From Amaranthus tricolor (taxonomy: Eukaryota; Streptophyta; Magnoliopsida; Caryophyllales; Amaranthaceae): a DNA stretch of 64,000 nt. Positions 1-11,499 of the stretch are shown here, in pieces. Both the position numbers and the translations under genes were made by a program. The DNA lies in contig NC_080059.1 in assembly GCF_026212465.1 (NCBI RefSeq), forward strand, positions 12,826,440-12,890,439, read 5' to 3'. Position 1 is the first letter of the stretch, and the number at the start of each line of letters is the position of its first letter. The notes beneath the pieces were generated by a model, which saw nothing but the letters and a program-made list of their open reading frames with translations, did not search any database and was not told the DNA's origin.

Positions 1-2288
1 GGTCTAAATGTCCAGAATTAAAGAATAAATCTCATCCCACAATAGTCGAAAGTAAACAGAACAAGAGCTAGGATTCGGAGGAAGATTTTGCATTGATTAG
101 TTGTGTTGAGTCTAGTGATTTGGTTGATAGCTGGATTCTTGATTCTGGTAGTTCGTTCCATATGAGTCCTCGTCGGGATTGGTTTGATACTTATGAGTCT
201 TGTTTTGGGGCTTCAGTTACGATTGCTAACGGTACTCCATGTGAAGTAGTAGGTATTGGTTCCATGAGACTTCAGACTAGTGATGGGAGAAGGGTTACTT
301 TGACTAAGGTGAGGCATGTTCCTGCATTGGAGAAGAACTTGATATTGCTTGGGACCTTAGATGATTTGGGGCTCAAGGGTGAGTTTAGCAATGGGGAAGT
401 GAGTTTCTTTAAGGGTTCGAATTTGATACTTAAGGGTGTCAAGGTGAAATCCCTGTATGTCTTTCAGGGTGTTACGCTGCTTATTTATGCTGTTAGTGCT
501 TCTACTTGTCACCAGGAGATGACAATTTATGATAGGCATGGTCATATGGGTGAAAGTAGAGGGCTGGAATAGTCCATTGAGAATCGTCTTACAAGTGTTA
601 AGGATGTCTACCTTGAGGAAGACAACCATTGTGCGTTTGGGTTTAAACACAGGTGTGAGCTTAGCATTGAAGCTCATGATTACTTGTATGGTAAGATGGT
701 TAGTTGGCTACATTTGGATAGTTCGTTTTGTGGATTTGTTATGTTTTGTGTTTTAGGTATTTTGTGGCATTATACCTACGGGATAACACCATTGCAGAAC
801 GGTGTTACAAGAATAGCAAATTGGACCTTGTTAGGGAGAGTCTTATGCATGCTCTCTGGTACTTGGTTGTTGAGTAGATACTGGATTAGTCTGTTCGATC
901 GGGGTTTACACACGGGATTAGAGGTGCCCAGAATGTGTGTGGTGTGGCTCAGTAAGGTATCGCGCTATTTCATATTTGGAGTCTTGTTAGGGCTTTGGTG
1001 TGTTGTTGTGTATTTTGCAGCAGCTAGTTATGGTGATAGTGGTACCGAGTTTGAGGTGGAGTATGAGGTTAACCCCTCATCCATTTCTGTTCGTCCCTAG
1101 ATTGATGATGTTGATGCTACCCCAGGTATCTCTCTGACTGTGATTTCTGGTGCTATCTTTATCTCTGTGGATAGTTTAAAGGAGTCAGTACAGGGAATAT
1201 TCCGCCGATCTAAAGGGTTTCAAGAAAAGCCTATATGTGTTCTCAAGAAGTCTAATAGGTTGGCTGTAGGGAGTGTTGTTTTGGTTGTTATAACTGTGGA
1301 AGGTTATGCATTGAACCTTGTGGGATTGGCAAGGTTGGTAGCCATTTTTGTGGAGTCACTTGGACCTCCAACTTATGAGCACATTGTAGAGTATAGTGAG
1401 CGGGTGCAGTGGCTTGCTATGACTTTACGTATGAGCAGAGTGTGGGAACTGTTGTATGGACTGGTAGTGTTACTTAGCTCAATTACGTCACCTCATTTTG
1501 AGACTAAGTCGGTCTACATGTCTAGAGTAATGGTTCGGTGTTTGAAGTATGCTGTGATGTGTACTTGTTTTGCGAATGCCAGAAGTGTCATTTGTAGGTT
1601 TGTGACTCATCTTGGGTAGGGGCACTGGCAGGTAGAGATTTGTTCTCTCTACAGTTTGCTTGGATCAACTGTTGTGTTTCTTATGTACGGGAATGATACT
1701 AAGTGCTTTGTTACATCGGTTGAAGCTTGGGTTGTGTTCGCTGAGTTTGATTATGTCTTGATCTCGGTGATGGTTCTTTGTGATCAACCTTGGTTGGCTT
1801 TTGTGTACTACTATTGTGTGTTTAGTGATCAGGTACTTGATGTTTGGGAGAAGCACAGTGTAGTCAGATTTCATTCGGAATGCACGTACATGAAGATAGA
1901 GGTAAAGAAGGTAGGATGGTCTGACAGTCCTAGTAGAATCTTTACTATGCTGGATTCATTAGCATAGGCCCTTATGGGCGATGTGAGGGAGCCCACAGGT
2001 GGAGGTGTGCACAACCTCAAGGTGGAGCTTGCCTCGTGTACTCGTGATGCAGATGGAGCATTATGAGTGAACTTGTGATGCTAGTTGAGCGCTATGAGCT
2101 GTTATACTTGGAAACGAGTATGTGATGGGTCTTAGTTGAAGACTTATCGGGATGGGTCTTGGTTGGAGACTTGTCGGGATGTATGGCTTATGCTTGAGCT
2201 TTGCATCGGGTTTGGCTTGAGAATGGTTTTGCTTCACTATGGTTTGATGAGGTAGTGGTTGACTACGTGTTCTCGTCAAGGTGGAGAT
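1..2288 (+). pseudogene. Decayed Ty1/copia retrotransposon, internal region
   Basis: The segment reads as a copia polyprotein on the + strand with many stops and frameshifts. At 120-180 the protease motif is clear (WILDSGSSFHMSPRRDWF, active DSG), followed to about 470 by the usual protease and GAG-pre-integrase context (RHVPALEKNLILLG). At about 780-900 a damaged integrase motif is visible (TPLQNGVTRIANWTLL, where intact copias read TPQQNG-AERMNRTLL). The reverse transcriptase region (1100-1960) is too eroded for motif calls. A short purine tract at 2278-2288 precedes the LTR and fits a polypurine tract. Gag and the 5' LTR lie left of the window or are lost. It is not functional. The + strand is visibly T/G rich, as expected after cytosine deamination. 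Confidence 0.85.
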
Positions 2289-2780
2289 TGCTGAAATGTG
2301 GTGACTCGAACAGAGTGAACTCCGCGGGGCACGGAGTACTTGCTGTCCTAATTCGCGGGGCGCGGAGTAGGTTCTGTCTCAGTTTCGCGGCTCGCGTAGT
2401 TTTACACGGCTCGCGTAATGGCGGTTTCTTGGCACGTTTTTGGCCGGTTACTCTTAGTATTTGACGGTTTTTTGTATTTTCTTAACCCTAATTTCTTTTT
2501 ATTATGAGGTATACTATATAAAGGCCCCATGTAATTAGAATTAGAACAAGATGTAATGCAAAACACAAAGTGAGGAAAACTAAGAGAGAAAAAGCTTAGA
2601 GAGCCATTGTTGTGGTTTCTCGTGTTCAACTTGTAATCTCCCGGTTTATAGTGAAAAGTTTATTCTCGGTGCCGGTGGATGTAGCTATCACGTTGATAGT
2701 GAACCACGTTAATTTCTCGGAGTGATTTTCTTTATTGTTTCATTATTGTTTTCGATCTTTGCTTCCGCTGTCGCACAACA
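2289..2780 (+). repeat. 3' LTR of the decayed copia element
   Basis: The LTR begins TGCTGAAATGTGGTG directly after the purine tract and ends CGCACAACA, so it has TG...CA ends and a length of 492 bp. It contains a good TATA box at 2515-2523 and, 90-190 bp upstream of it, a GC-rich block with two copies of CGCGGGGCNCGGAGTA (about 2323 and 2352) and two copies of CGGCTCGCGTA. The 5' partner is outside the window, so the boundaries rest on the polypurine tract and the terminal dinucleotides. Confidence 0.75.
2515..2523 (+). promoter_or_regulatory. TATA box of the LTR promoter
   Basis: TATATAAAG lies in the middle of the LTR, preceded by AT-rich and then GC-rich U3 sequence. It is the likely core promoter of the retroelement in + orientation. 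Confidence 0.6.
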
Positions 2781-3612
<832 letters not shown>

Positions 3613-3639
3613 CCCTTTAATTTCACTCAAGAAAATAAA

Positions 3640-3775
3640 CTTTTTAGGGTATGGTTCTAGACCCTAAGGATCCGAGTCCAAACCCTTAGGGTCTGGTTCA
3701 GGGTCTAAATTTGGGGTCCGGATCTGGATAGGGTCCAGACCCGGCCCATACCCTTAAATGTCCATCCCTAGTAAT
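3640..3775 (-). repeat. One end of a hAT-like transposon
   Basis: Read on the minus strand it begins TAGGGATGGACATTTAAGGG and continues through variants of GGGTCTGGACCC. This is the look of hAT-like terminal and subterminal regions. The partner terminus is not visible; the TA microsatellite sits where the element interior would be. Family assignment is inferred from the terminal sequence only. Confidence 0.4.
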
Positions 3776-3960
3776 ATCTCTAAATACTTATTTATAACAA
3801 TCAAATGAATAGTTTCTTTGTTTTTACAAGGTTAAGATCAGATCCGACGTTCTAAATAATCCACTTAGGAGTCAGTTGAGACATATTTAGAGCAACATGT
3901 AATATGTGAAGCAATGAAAATCTATTCAATGTCACAACTCTTGAAGTTGAGATGTTGTAG

Positions 3961-6900
3961 TCACAGTTGAGTTTCAGAGGATCTCTTACATAGTAAACTC
4001 AAATAATGGGAACCAAAGCCTTCTCTAACAATAAGATAAATAATAAAAGCTATATATGCTGCTGATATCATGCAGAATACGAGTTTAGAAAGCAGTCCAT
4101 TGATCATATTATTGTAAAAATCTAATAAAACATAACTGTTTATCACCATTACTATTGCCACCACTAACCATGCCAACTTCTGCACAAAAAATAATTTTGA
4201 CATTAGAGATACAATGTATCTAAATTTAATGTTAAAGTAACTTTAATTAAGCAACTTTAGCTATTGTATTCTTTTGTTTCCCGTTTCTAACCTTATGCAA
4301 GGTAAGCATTTGCCTAGAGCTTAGCAATGTTGTCATGTGGGATGCAGAACATCGTCCATAAAGTTTAAATTTTACTTTAGCCCAATATCTCAACTCATCA
4401 TATAATTTTTATTAAATTAGTTCTTTTATTAATTAAAAAGTATATGATATGTGGATATTTTGTAATGATAATCATAATATATAAGAGTCCATTTCCGTTA
4501 TTTTGTCAAGCACCCATTAAAATCAGAAATAATCTCTTTAAAAGAAATCCTGTGCATTTTGTTCATTTTGCCCAAGATCCATAAAATTACAGAAATGACA
4601 TTATTTAGGACTATATGGGGTCGTATCATTAATCATATCTCATTTCTCAAGTTATATAAAACTAAGCTTTTTGGGTTAGTTTATAGATAGTACTCCCTTT
4701 TGTTCGGGTATACAACATTTTAAGTTTCCCATACGAGAGGCTTTTGGAAGATGCAAAATAATGCCCACCCTACGGAACAAAGGGAGTAAACATTATATAT
4801 ATTGATATCGCTTAGAATTATTTTGAGCGAACAGGTAATAATTGAAATTATTAATGTCTATTTTCAAAAAATTATCATAAAACGTAGTTCTTCATTAAAA
4901 ATATTGAAGGATTATGCAACACTTGGATGATGAAGCAAAAAAAATGAAGAATTAACAAACCTCAAGTGTAGGTCCAATTTTGAAAACACCCATGACATGA
5001 TCCTTAGCCACCATAGTAAAAAGAGGTATCAAAGAAAAAGGAATTTGAGTAGATTGAAGCACATTCAACCATTCATTCATAACATCCATAGCCCCATCTG
5101 AAGTATCAAATATAATAGCCAAAATCATAGTTGGGATGATTGCAAAACCTCTTGTAATAACAGCTCTAAGCCACTCATTCAGTTGAATATCTAAAAAACC
5201 CGACATAATAAACTGACCAGCATATGTTCCTGTAATAGTACTACTTTGTCCAGCTGCTAATAACCCAATTCCCCAAATATAAAGTATAGGAAGAAAACCT
5301 CCTCCATATTTTTCTTCAAGGTACTGTCCTGCATTTTCAAGCCCAACAATGGTAGCTTTGTTTGTACCATAAAATCCTTTGGCAAAAACAGTGGTTACAA
5401 AGAGGTTTATAAGGAATGAGATTAGGAGAGCTATAGATGATTCAATGGAGAAGTAATTGAGTGCTTCTTGAACTTGGTTGGTTTTGTTTATGTCTACTTT
5501 TCTTGATTGGACAAGAGCTGAATGTAAGAAGACATTGTGTGGGGTGATCACACATCCAAATATTCCTACTGCTTGTTGGATTGATCTTGAGCTTAGTTTT
5601 GGTACTATCACACCTGTTTATATTAGATTCATGGTTAGCTTTTCAAGCAATATGGTGCCTTTTCTGAAATTTTATGAGCAGTTAGTCAAAATGAAATAAA
5701 TGAACCCTCTCTATATAGATAGTTGATTCTGATTTTTGATGGGTATTAGACAAAATAACAGAAGACGGACAATTATGTATTATAATTATTATCATAAACC
5801 TCTTAATTTATGATAGAATTAATCTAATAAAAAATGCATGCTAAAGTTGAGGTATTAGGCTAAAATAATAAAGTTACTTCCTACATAATAACATTGTTGA
5901 GTTGAAATATTGATCTTTTTCTAACTGTGGGCCATAAGCAAATGCCTACCTTACCTATGGTCATGAACAATCTTATATGATAGTTTGGTATACAACTTAT
6001 ACTTGGGCCAACGACCGAGCTACGATCACTACATGGAAATGTTTATATTGCGACAGGCAAAAGATGGTCGCCATTTTTTAAAATGGTGAACGAATGGCGA
6101 TGACATAAGTCCTCATCTCCTAAAATTCAAATTAGCACGCACTAGGCAACAAACCCAAGATATAGTCACAATATTTTCTAAAGGGAATTGGTCAAAGTTA
6201 CTTTCCTATTAAATGAATGTTGCTGAGGTTTGGTGGAGATGCAAATGACTCTGAGCCTAAATGAAGAAGCAATATCTTTTGTTACCGGTGGGATCTGAGT
6301 GGTAACAAATTAAAGGTTTGAGTTACTCTCAAGAAACAGAATGGGTAATTCAAGTCTCAATCCAAACAGATTGTAATGGATTAGTTAACGGATTCCATTA
6401 CTAAGACTTTAAATTTTGCATACTAAACAAACCCTTAGTTCGTTGCTAGCTCATAGCCAAGTTGTCACCCATTTTTGAACCTATTTTTGTTTTTTATCAT
6501 TAACAGTGGCGACGAACTAGCTATGAGTGATTTGATGGCCTATTTTATTTGTTATCAGTCCATAGTCGATCCATCATGTATTTATTGCTATTGAATTTTT
6601 TATTTTACTTGAATTGCTTATGTCCCACACCAGTTCACTGCATGTCTATTGCCTATGTCGTCTATGAATAAGTTCAATCTACCGAAGCAAATGAAATGAA
6701 AAATATTTTTCTAAAAAAATTAAATTTCACATAAATTGTTCTAGGTGTTGGATCGAGATCAATTTTTACTTCATCCCATGTTAGTAATAGATTACTAGAT
6801 GATTTTATAAGTGAACCTCTTTTGCCCTAAGTAGATTATCACTTTTCTTATTTGGATTTCTGAGCTACTTTTTAATATGAAAATGAATTGACTCAAACAA

Positions 6901-9208
6901 AAAGGAAAAATTACCTTGAATAATATTACATTTCACTGATTTTCTTACAATAATACGAACTAGTGATTAACTATGAATAATACCAATTAACTGGTGTATT
7001 ATCCACTAGAAAACATATCTTAGTAGTTACCTACAATTGTAGGTCATTTTGTAAATATAAAAAATAAAAAACAAAACAAAACCGCCCTTTCCACCCCTTT
7101 ACTAACCCATTCCAACCCCCAACCTCTCAACCACCACTGCTTCACCCCTCCCCGGTGCTTTCACCCCCACTCCCCACCCGACCCCCACCCCTCCTCTACC
7201 CCCTTTGCAGCCAACTCCTCTTCACGACTGAGAAATACACATGTTAGTTGGTATTATTCATAGTTAATCAAAATAGTTCGTATTATTATATTTAATCAGT
7301 AATAGATAGTATTCTTTACCGTCATTTTTCTAAAAAAATATGGCATGGACTTAGAAAAGGTGTTTACCTACAAGAAGATCCTTTCCATTGGGTTTAGCAT
7401 CAACAAACATATAGGCGAATGAGAGAGCCATTGTTGCTACCATAATTGCAAATGCAGCTTCCATCTTTCGCACCCCATAACTTTCCAAAAAGAAAATTAC
7501 AAAACTGTTTCCATACACAAAATCAAATACAAACTGTTACAATTTCTTAGAGAAGTCACCTATGATGATCAAAATCGTCACCAATTTATAAATTTACCCT
7601 AACACGATATTGTGTTCGATCCTCAACTAGCGCTCTCCTTTCCCTACTTAATGTACCAATCAGCAGTGGTACCAATGATAACAATAATAATAATAATAAT
7701 AAAACATAACGTACCAATCAGCAGTGGTAATAACAACACTAGCCCAAAGAGGAAAAAAGCCGTTGCTTAAAATCTGAATAGCTATAGCAGTGCCTACAAC
7801 TTCTTGAATATCTGCAGAAATAACTGCAACCTCCGCCATAATCCACAATAAAATCCGGGCCCATGTTGGGTATTCTTCCCTACAAAGCTCAGCTAGATGC
7901 TTCCCTGTTGCCACTCCCACTCGGGCCGATAGTAACTGGATCAACAAACCCATTATTGTTGACCATAACAACAGCCACAATAATGAGTATCCTGCTATGG
8001 CTCCTGCTTGTAGATCTCCTTCTATGTTTCCTAGTTTAACATGCTACGGATAATCAGCTTTTAATTTATCAAATTATACTGATGTAGCTTATTGGACAAT
8101 GTTAACTTATCAAATTTATGTCAATTCAAAGTACCCGACCGCCTAGGACTCCCAAAAAACAGAGGTATCATATATTAACAAACTCATTTTTTTCATAAGT
8201 CAAGCATTACTCAATTGGTGACCTGTCTTTCGACTTTCTGTAATATTGTTAGTTAGTGGTTTAAAACCTACCTAATTAAAATTTTTAGTCATTGTTTTAC
8301 TATTAATGATTCACGAGAGCCTTAATTTTCTAAACATCAAAAAGTAAATAATACCCTTATATTATTTGCCCCACTCCTACAAACATTCCACTTGAAATGA
8401 GAGATAAATGAAATTTAAAACTATAATATTATTTTCTGATACTTTGTCAATTAACTAACTCAACATGAACCTTGCTATTAATTGTTAAAGCCTCATGCGA
8501 ACATTATATGTTTTATCATTTACAAATTAATGATACTTTCTATTAATAATCAGATCAATTACAAAGATAAAGTTGCATTTAATATATACGTTATCCATTC
8601 TTTTTTATTTACAATATAGTTGACTTCAATATTATTCATCAAGCAAATTAACTTTTATATTTTCAAGAATTTTTAAGTTATAATATAATTATATAGACTT
8701 ATATTAATCGTCTCTATTTAAAATTTATTAATTTCTCATTTCTATAATTTTTTAATATGCATAATTAAAAATATTAAGAATTATGAAGTGAAAAAGGAAA
8801 ATGCATAATTAAAAATATTAAAAATTATGGAGTGAAAAAGGAAATATCAACGTAACAAATAAAATTGAACTCGTAACCAGTACATAGATAGATTATTATA
8901 CCAGGGTCCAAGAAAGCAATGCTCATTAAAATACCAGGGCCGGTAAATAGCCATAGCTTCTTCCAAGAAAATGGGGGTAGTTGAGTATCATCATAGTTTT
9001 CTACCTCAATCACCTCATAGATTTGATCTTCGAATGTTCTAGAACTCTCTCGATCTTTCTCTCCTTCCTCATAACAAATATCTTCAAAATCATGCAAGTA
9101 TGAATCAACATTATTAGACGGTAAAAGCCTATTTGACTCATAAGAAGTTTCAATGTGGATCTTTAAATTATTTACTGTTTCATCTTTGTTGGGAAAAAAA
9201 GTGTTCAT
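3961..9208 (-). CDS. NRAMP: NRAMP-type metal transporter, 5 exons, 543 aa
   Basis: Proton-coupled transporter of divalent metals (Fe, Mn); plant NRAMP3/4 relatives export metals from the vacuole. Exons: 9208-8902, 8030-7715, 7504-7368, 5613-4961, 4179-3961, all GT-AG with agreeing phases. The start is the first Met before an acidic N-terminus, which carries an ExxxLL dileucine motif (ESNRLLP, residues 24-30), a tonoplast-sorting type signal. TM1 has the canonical DPGN (101-104). The conserved loop ([15 protein letters not shown]) and transport signature ([20 protein letters not shown]) are present. The TM6 motif, normally MPH, reads TPHN with Thr277 (codon ACC) replacing the metal-ligand Met. 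Length and all membrane segments match the family, so this looks like an intact gene with changed selectivity rather than a pseudogene. Closest type by recall is NRAMP2/3/4; exact orthology is not settled. Confidence 0.93.
4693..4786. repeat. Mini Stowaway-like MITE in NRAMP intron 4
   Basis: Terminal inverted repeats CTCCCTTTTGTTC and GAACAAAGGGAG enclose 94 bp, flanked on both sides by the dinucleotide TA, the expected Stowaway target duplication. It is very short for this class. Confidence 0.75.
6030..6115. repeat. CACTA-end-like fragment in NRAMP intron 3
   Basis: CACTACATGGAAATG followed by a GCGACAGGCAAAAGATGGTCGCC-type stretch (6050-6075) resembles the start and subterminal region of CACTA transposons. 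No matching second end was found in the intron, so it may be a remnant. Confidence 0.35.
6903..7330. repeat. MITE, family A copy 1, in NRAMP intron 3
   Basis: The left end (GGAAAAATTACCTTGAATAAT) is inverted at the right end near 7310-7330. The subterminal GATTAACTATGAATAATACC is exactly inverted at 7238-7270. The interior is unusually C-rich (7081-7220). The same family occurs at 10321 and, as a half copy, at 58363. Confidence 0.75.
7653..7729. repeat. Duplicated 19-bp exon-intron junction in NRAMP
   Basis: GTACCAATCAGCAGTGGTA occurs at 7653-7671 and again at 7711-7729. It spans the 3' end of exon 2 and its GT donor, so a second donor copy lies 58 bp downstream in the transcript. Between the copies is a short AAT microsatellite. 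Confidence 0.9.
8757..8844. repeat. 44-bp tandem duplication in NRAMP intron 1
   Basis: Two adjacent 44-bp copies starting ATGCATAATTAAAAATATTA (8757-8800 and 8801-8844), differing at two positions. It lies 57 bp beyond the exon 1 donor and looks like a recent slippage or unequal-exchange event. Confidence 0.9.
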
Positions 9209-9961
9209 TTTGATAATTAAAGTGTATTTCTTTTTTAGAATTTGGTTTCTTCTTTTAGGTTTCTTTTAATTTTCTGTTTAATTTGTGGTTAACTTTTATT
9301 AGTATCAGAAATTTTGGGATTAAAGTTTAAACTTGTGATTATTAGACATTTTGAAGAAAAGTTTATTGGTCCATATTTTCCAAAAATGTAGTGTCCTTGT
9401 TTGAAGCATGAATATAGGGCTACAAATTTTATGTTCAAGTGTGACTTCTCAAAATCGAGCAACATGATTTAATAAATTTATATTTGAGTGTATTTATCCA
9501 CCGTCCACTTAGATCAATTGTTTTATTTAATTTATTGAAAATATTGATCGAAAACTCTGTATTATTTGTATTTTATTCTTAATTTAGATGGTAAATTATA
9601 ATCAACTGGAATTTGATTCATTTCAATTGGTGCATTGAATAGAGCCTAAAAACCAAATAAGTCAATTGGTGTTAATTAGAAATATAATGTTATGTTACTG
9701 TTAATACGAATGGGCGAGATTTTATCCGGTCTTATATTTATTATTATATATTTTTATAGTGTAGGGCTCAAAATTAATCAACTAAACTATCATGTATGTT
9801 ACGGGGTCTATTGTGGTCGAACATCTTATATATGCTCTAATTTGACTCTACACAAAGTGGAGTTTATAAGTGTTCAAACGGAGATAAATTTACTTTAACC
9901 TTGCCAACCCCGGAACAATGGAAAAAGCCCCATTGAATTGGGCAAAAATTCAAAAACCATA

Positions 9962-10205
9962 ATGTCATGTTTGGAAACGATGATTTTATTTAGAAATTTG
10001 GAATTTGCTCAAATTTATTATTTGGCAAATTAAAAATTTACAAATTTGTATTTAGATTAAATTTCACCATTGTTTTTAACGTAGTTAAAATTGAGAATTT
10101 GAGAATGATTACCCAAACCTTGTCATTCTGAAATTCTTCATTTATGATTTCATAATTGAAATTCACAATATAAAATAAAATACTTATTTCCAAACACTAC
10201 ATAAT
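9962..10205. repeat. MITE-like inverted repeat
   Basis: ATGTCATGTTTGGAAAC at the left is inverted as TTTCCAAACACTACAT at the right, around an AT-rich interior with internal inverted repeats. No coding capacity. Confidence 0.5.
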
Positions 10206-10320
10206 TAAATTATGGCTACAACACAAATCAAACAAAATCAAATAACACCAAGACATTACCAAGGTTTACCAAATTTGGACTACCTTCCCAATAGCCTAAT
10301 GTGTTTTATTAATTAAAGAT

Positions 10321-10767
10321 AGGAAAAATTACTTAGAATAATCCAACCTATTCATGATTTTCCTACAATAATTTCACCTATTGATTAACCATGAATGATC
10401 CCAACTTTAAGGGGTATTTTCTTAGAGTAAACCCGATGATCGGATGACTTGCTATACATGTTTTATTTTTAAAAAAAAAATAAATTAAAATAAAATGTCG
10501 AAAAAAATATTTAAAAATTGTTCAAAAAAATTTATGATTTTTTTATTATGTATAATTTTTTAAGTAAATTTTCAAAATTTTTCTCTAATTTTAAATTAAT
10601 TTTAAATTTACTTTTTTGGTGAATTACTACTATAGCAGATTATCGGGTTACCCAAGTTTACTCTAGGCAAATACCCCTTAAAGTTGAGATTATTTATGGT
10701 TAATTAATAGGTGGAATTATTGTAAAAAAATCGTAAAAAAGTTAGATTATTCTAGGTAATTTTTCCT
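10321..10767. repeat. MITE, family A copy 2
   Basis: Ends AGGAAAAATTACTTAGAATAA and TTATTCTAGGTAATTTTTCCT are inverted copies, and AACTTTAAGGGGTATTT is inverted at 10670-10690. AAGAT occurs at both flanks (with one extra T on the right) and may be the target duplication. Same family as 6903-7330. Confidence 0.8.
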
Positions 10768-11499
10768 TAAGATATGTGAAGTTCAATAGAGATTACTTTT
10801 ATGGAAGTGAGGGCAAAATGTGATTACATTGAGAGCGAAAGTAATTAGCAGGATTAAGTAACCTAAGACTATGAATCAGGGTATTTATAGATCATGCCAC
10901 TTATACTTTCATGGAAACAATGAACAAAATAAGAGTATACTGTAAGTCTGTAAGAAAATAAGGATTCAGGGTAAAGCTGTGACTTCTCTGAGATTAGCTT
11001 TCTATTCTGGTGACTGAATGAGAGTGATTACTGCTAGTTTATTTTAGTAATACCCCAAATAAGGTAATACTTTGTGTTCCTTTCTAGAAAACAAAGTACT
11101 AAAAAATACTTTATAAATTGTGCACATCAATCAATTATTATCTCTATTGTTCATTTTAATCATCAAAAACAATCAGTGAACAAAAGAATCATCAATGAGT
11201 ACAGATTAAGATGTGGCACAAATTGAACCCTTTAAGCCAAAGCTTCCATTAAGCATCAATATGAGTTAATGATCTACTAAAATTAAACCTATATGCCTGT
11301 GTACTCTCTACTGTCTAGTATGTACTGCACAGAAGTTCTCCAACTTCATGAGCTTTGTCAGTAGTTAACACTTTGCAGTTTAAACTTTTTCCTCAAAAAA
11401 TACTGGTTTCCGGTCCAAGGTAGCACCATTTTGCACTAGTCTAAGGAAGAATGAAGCAAGATGTCGGGATCTGATTTACAAGGAAACTTTATCCGCCAT

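Larger units (their letters stand above)
9209..11499. other. Intergenic region between NRAMP and cyclin genes
   Basis: It contains the NRAMP promoter side (9209-9700), two MITEs (listed separately) and the 3' flank of the cyclin gene. I saw no further coding exon with recognisable protein content. Confidence 0.5.
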
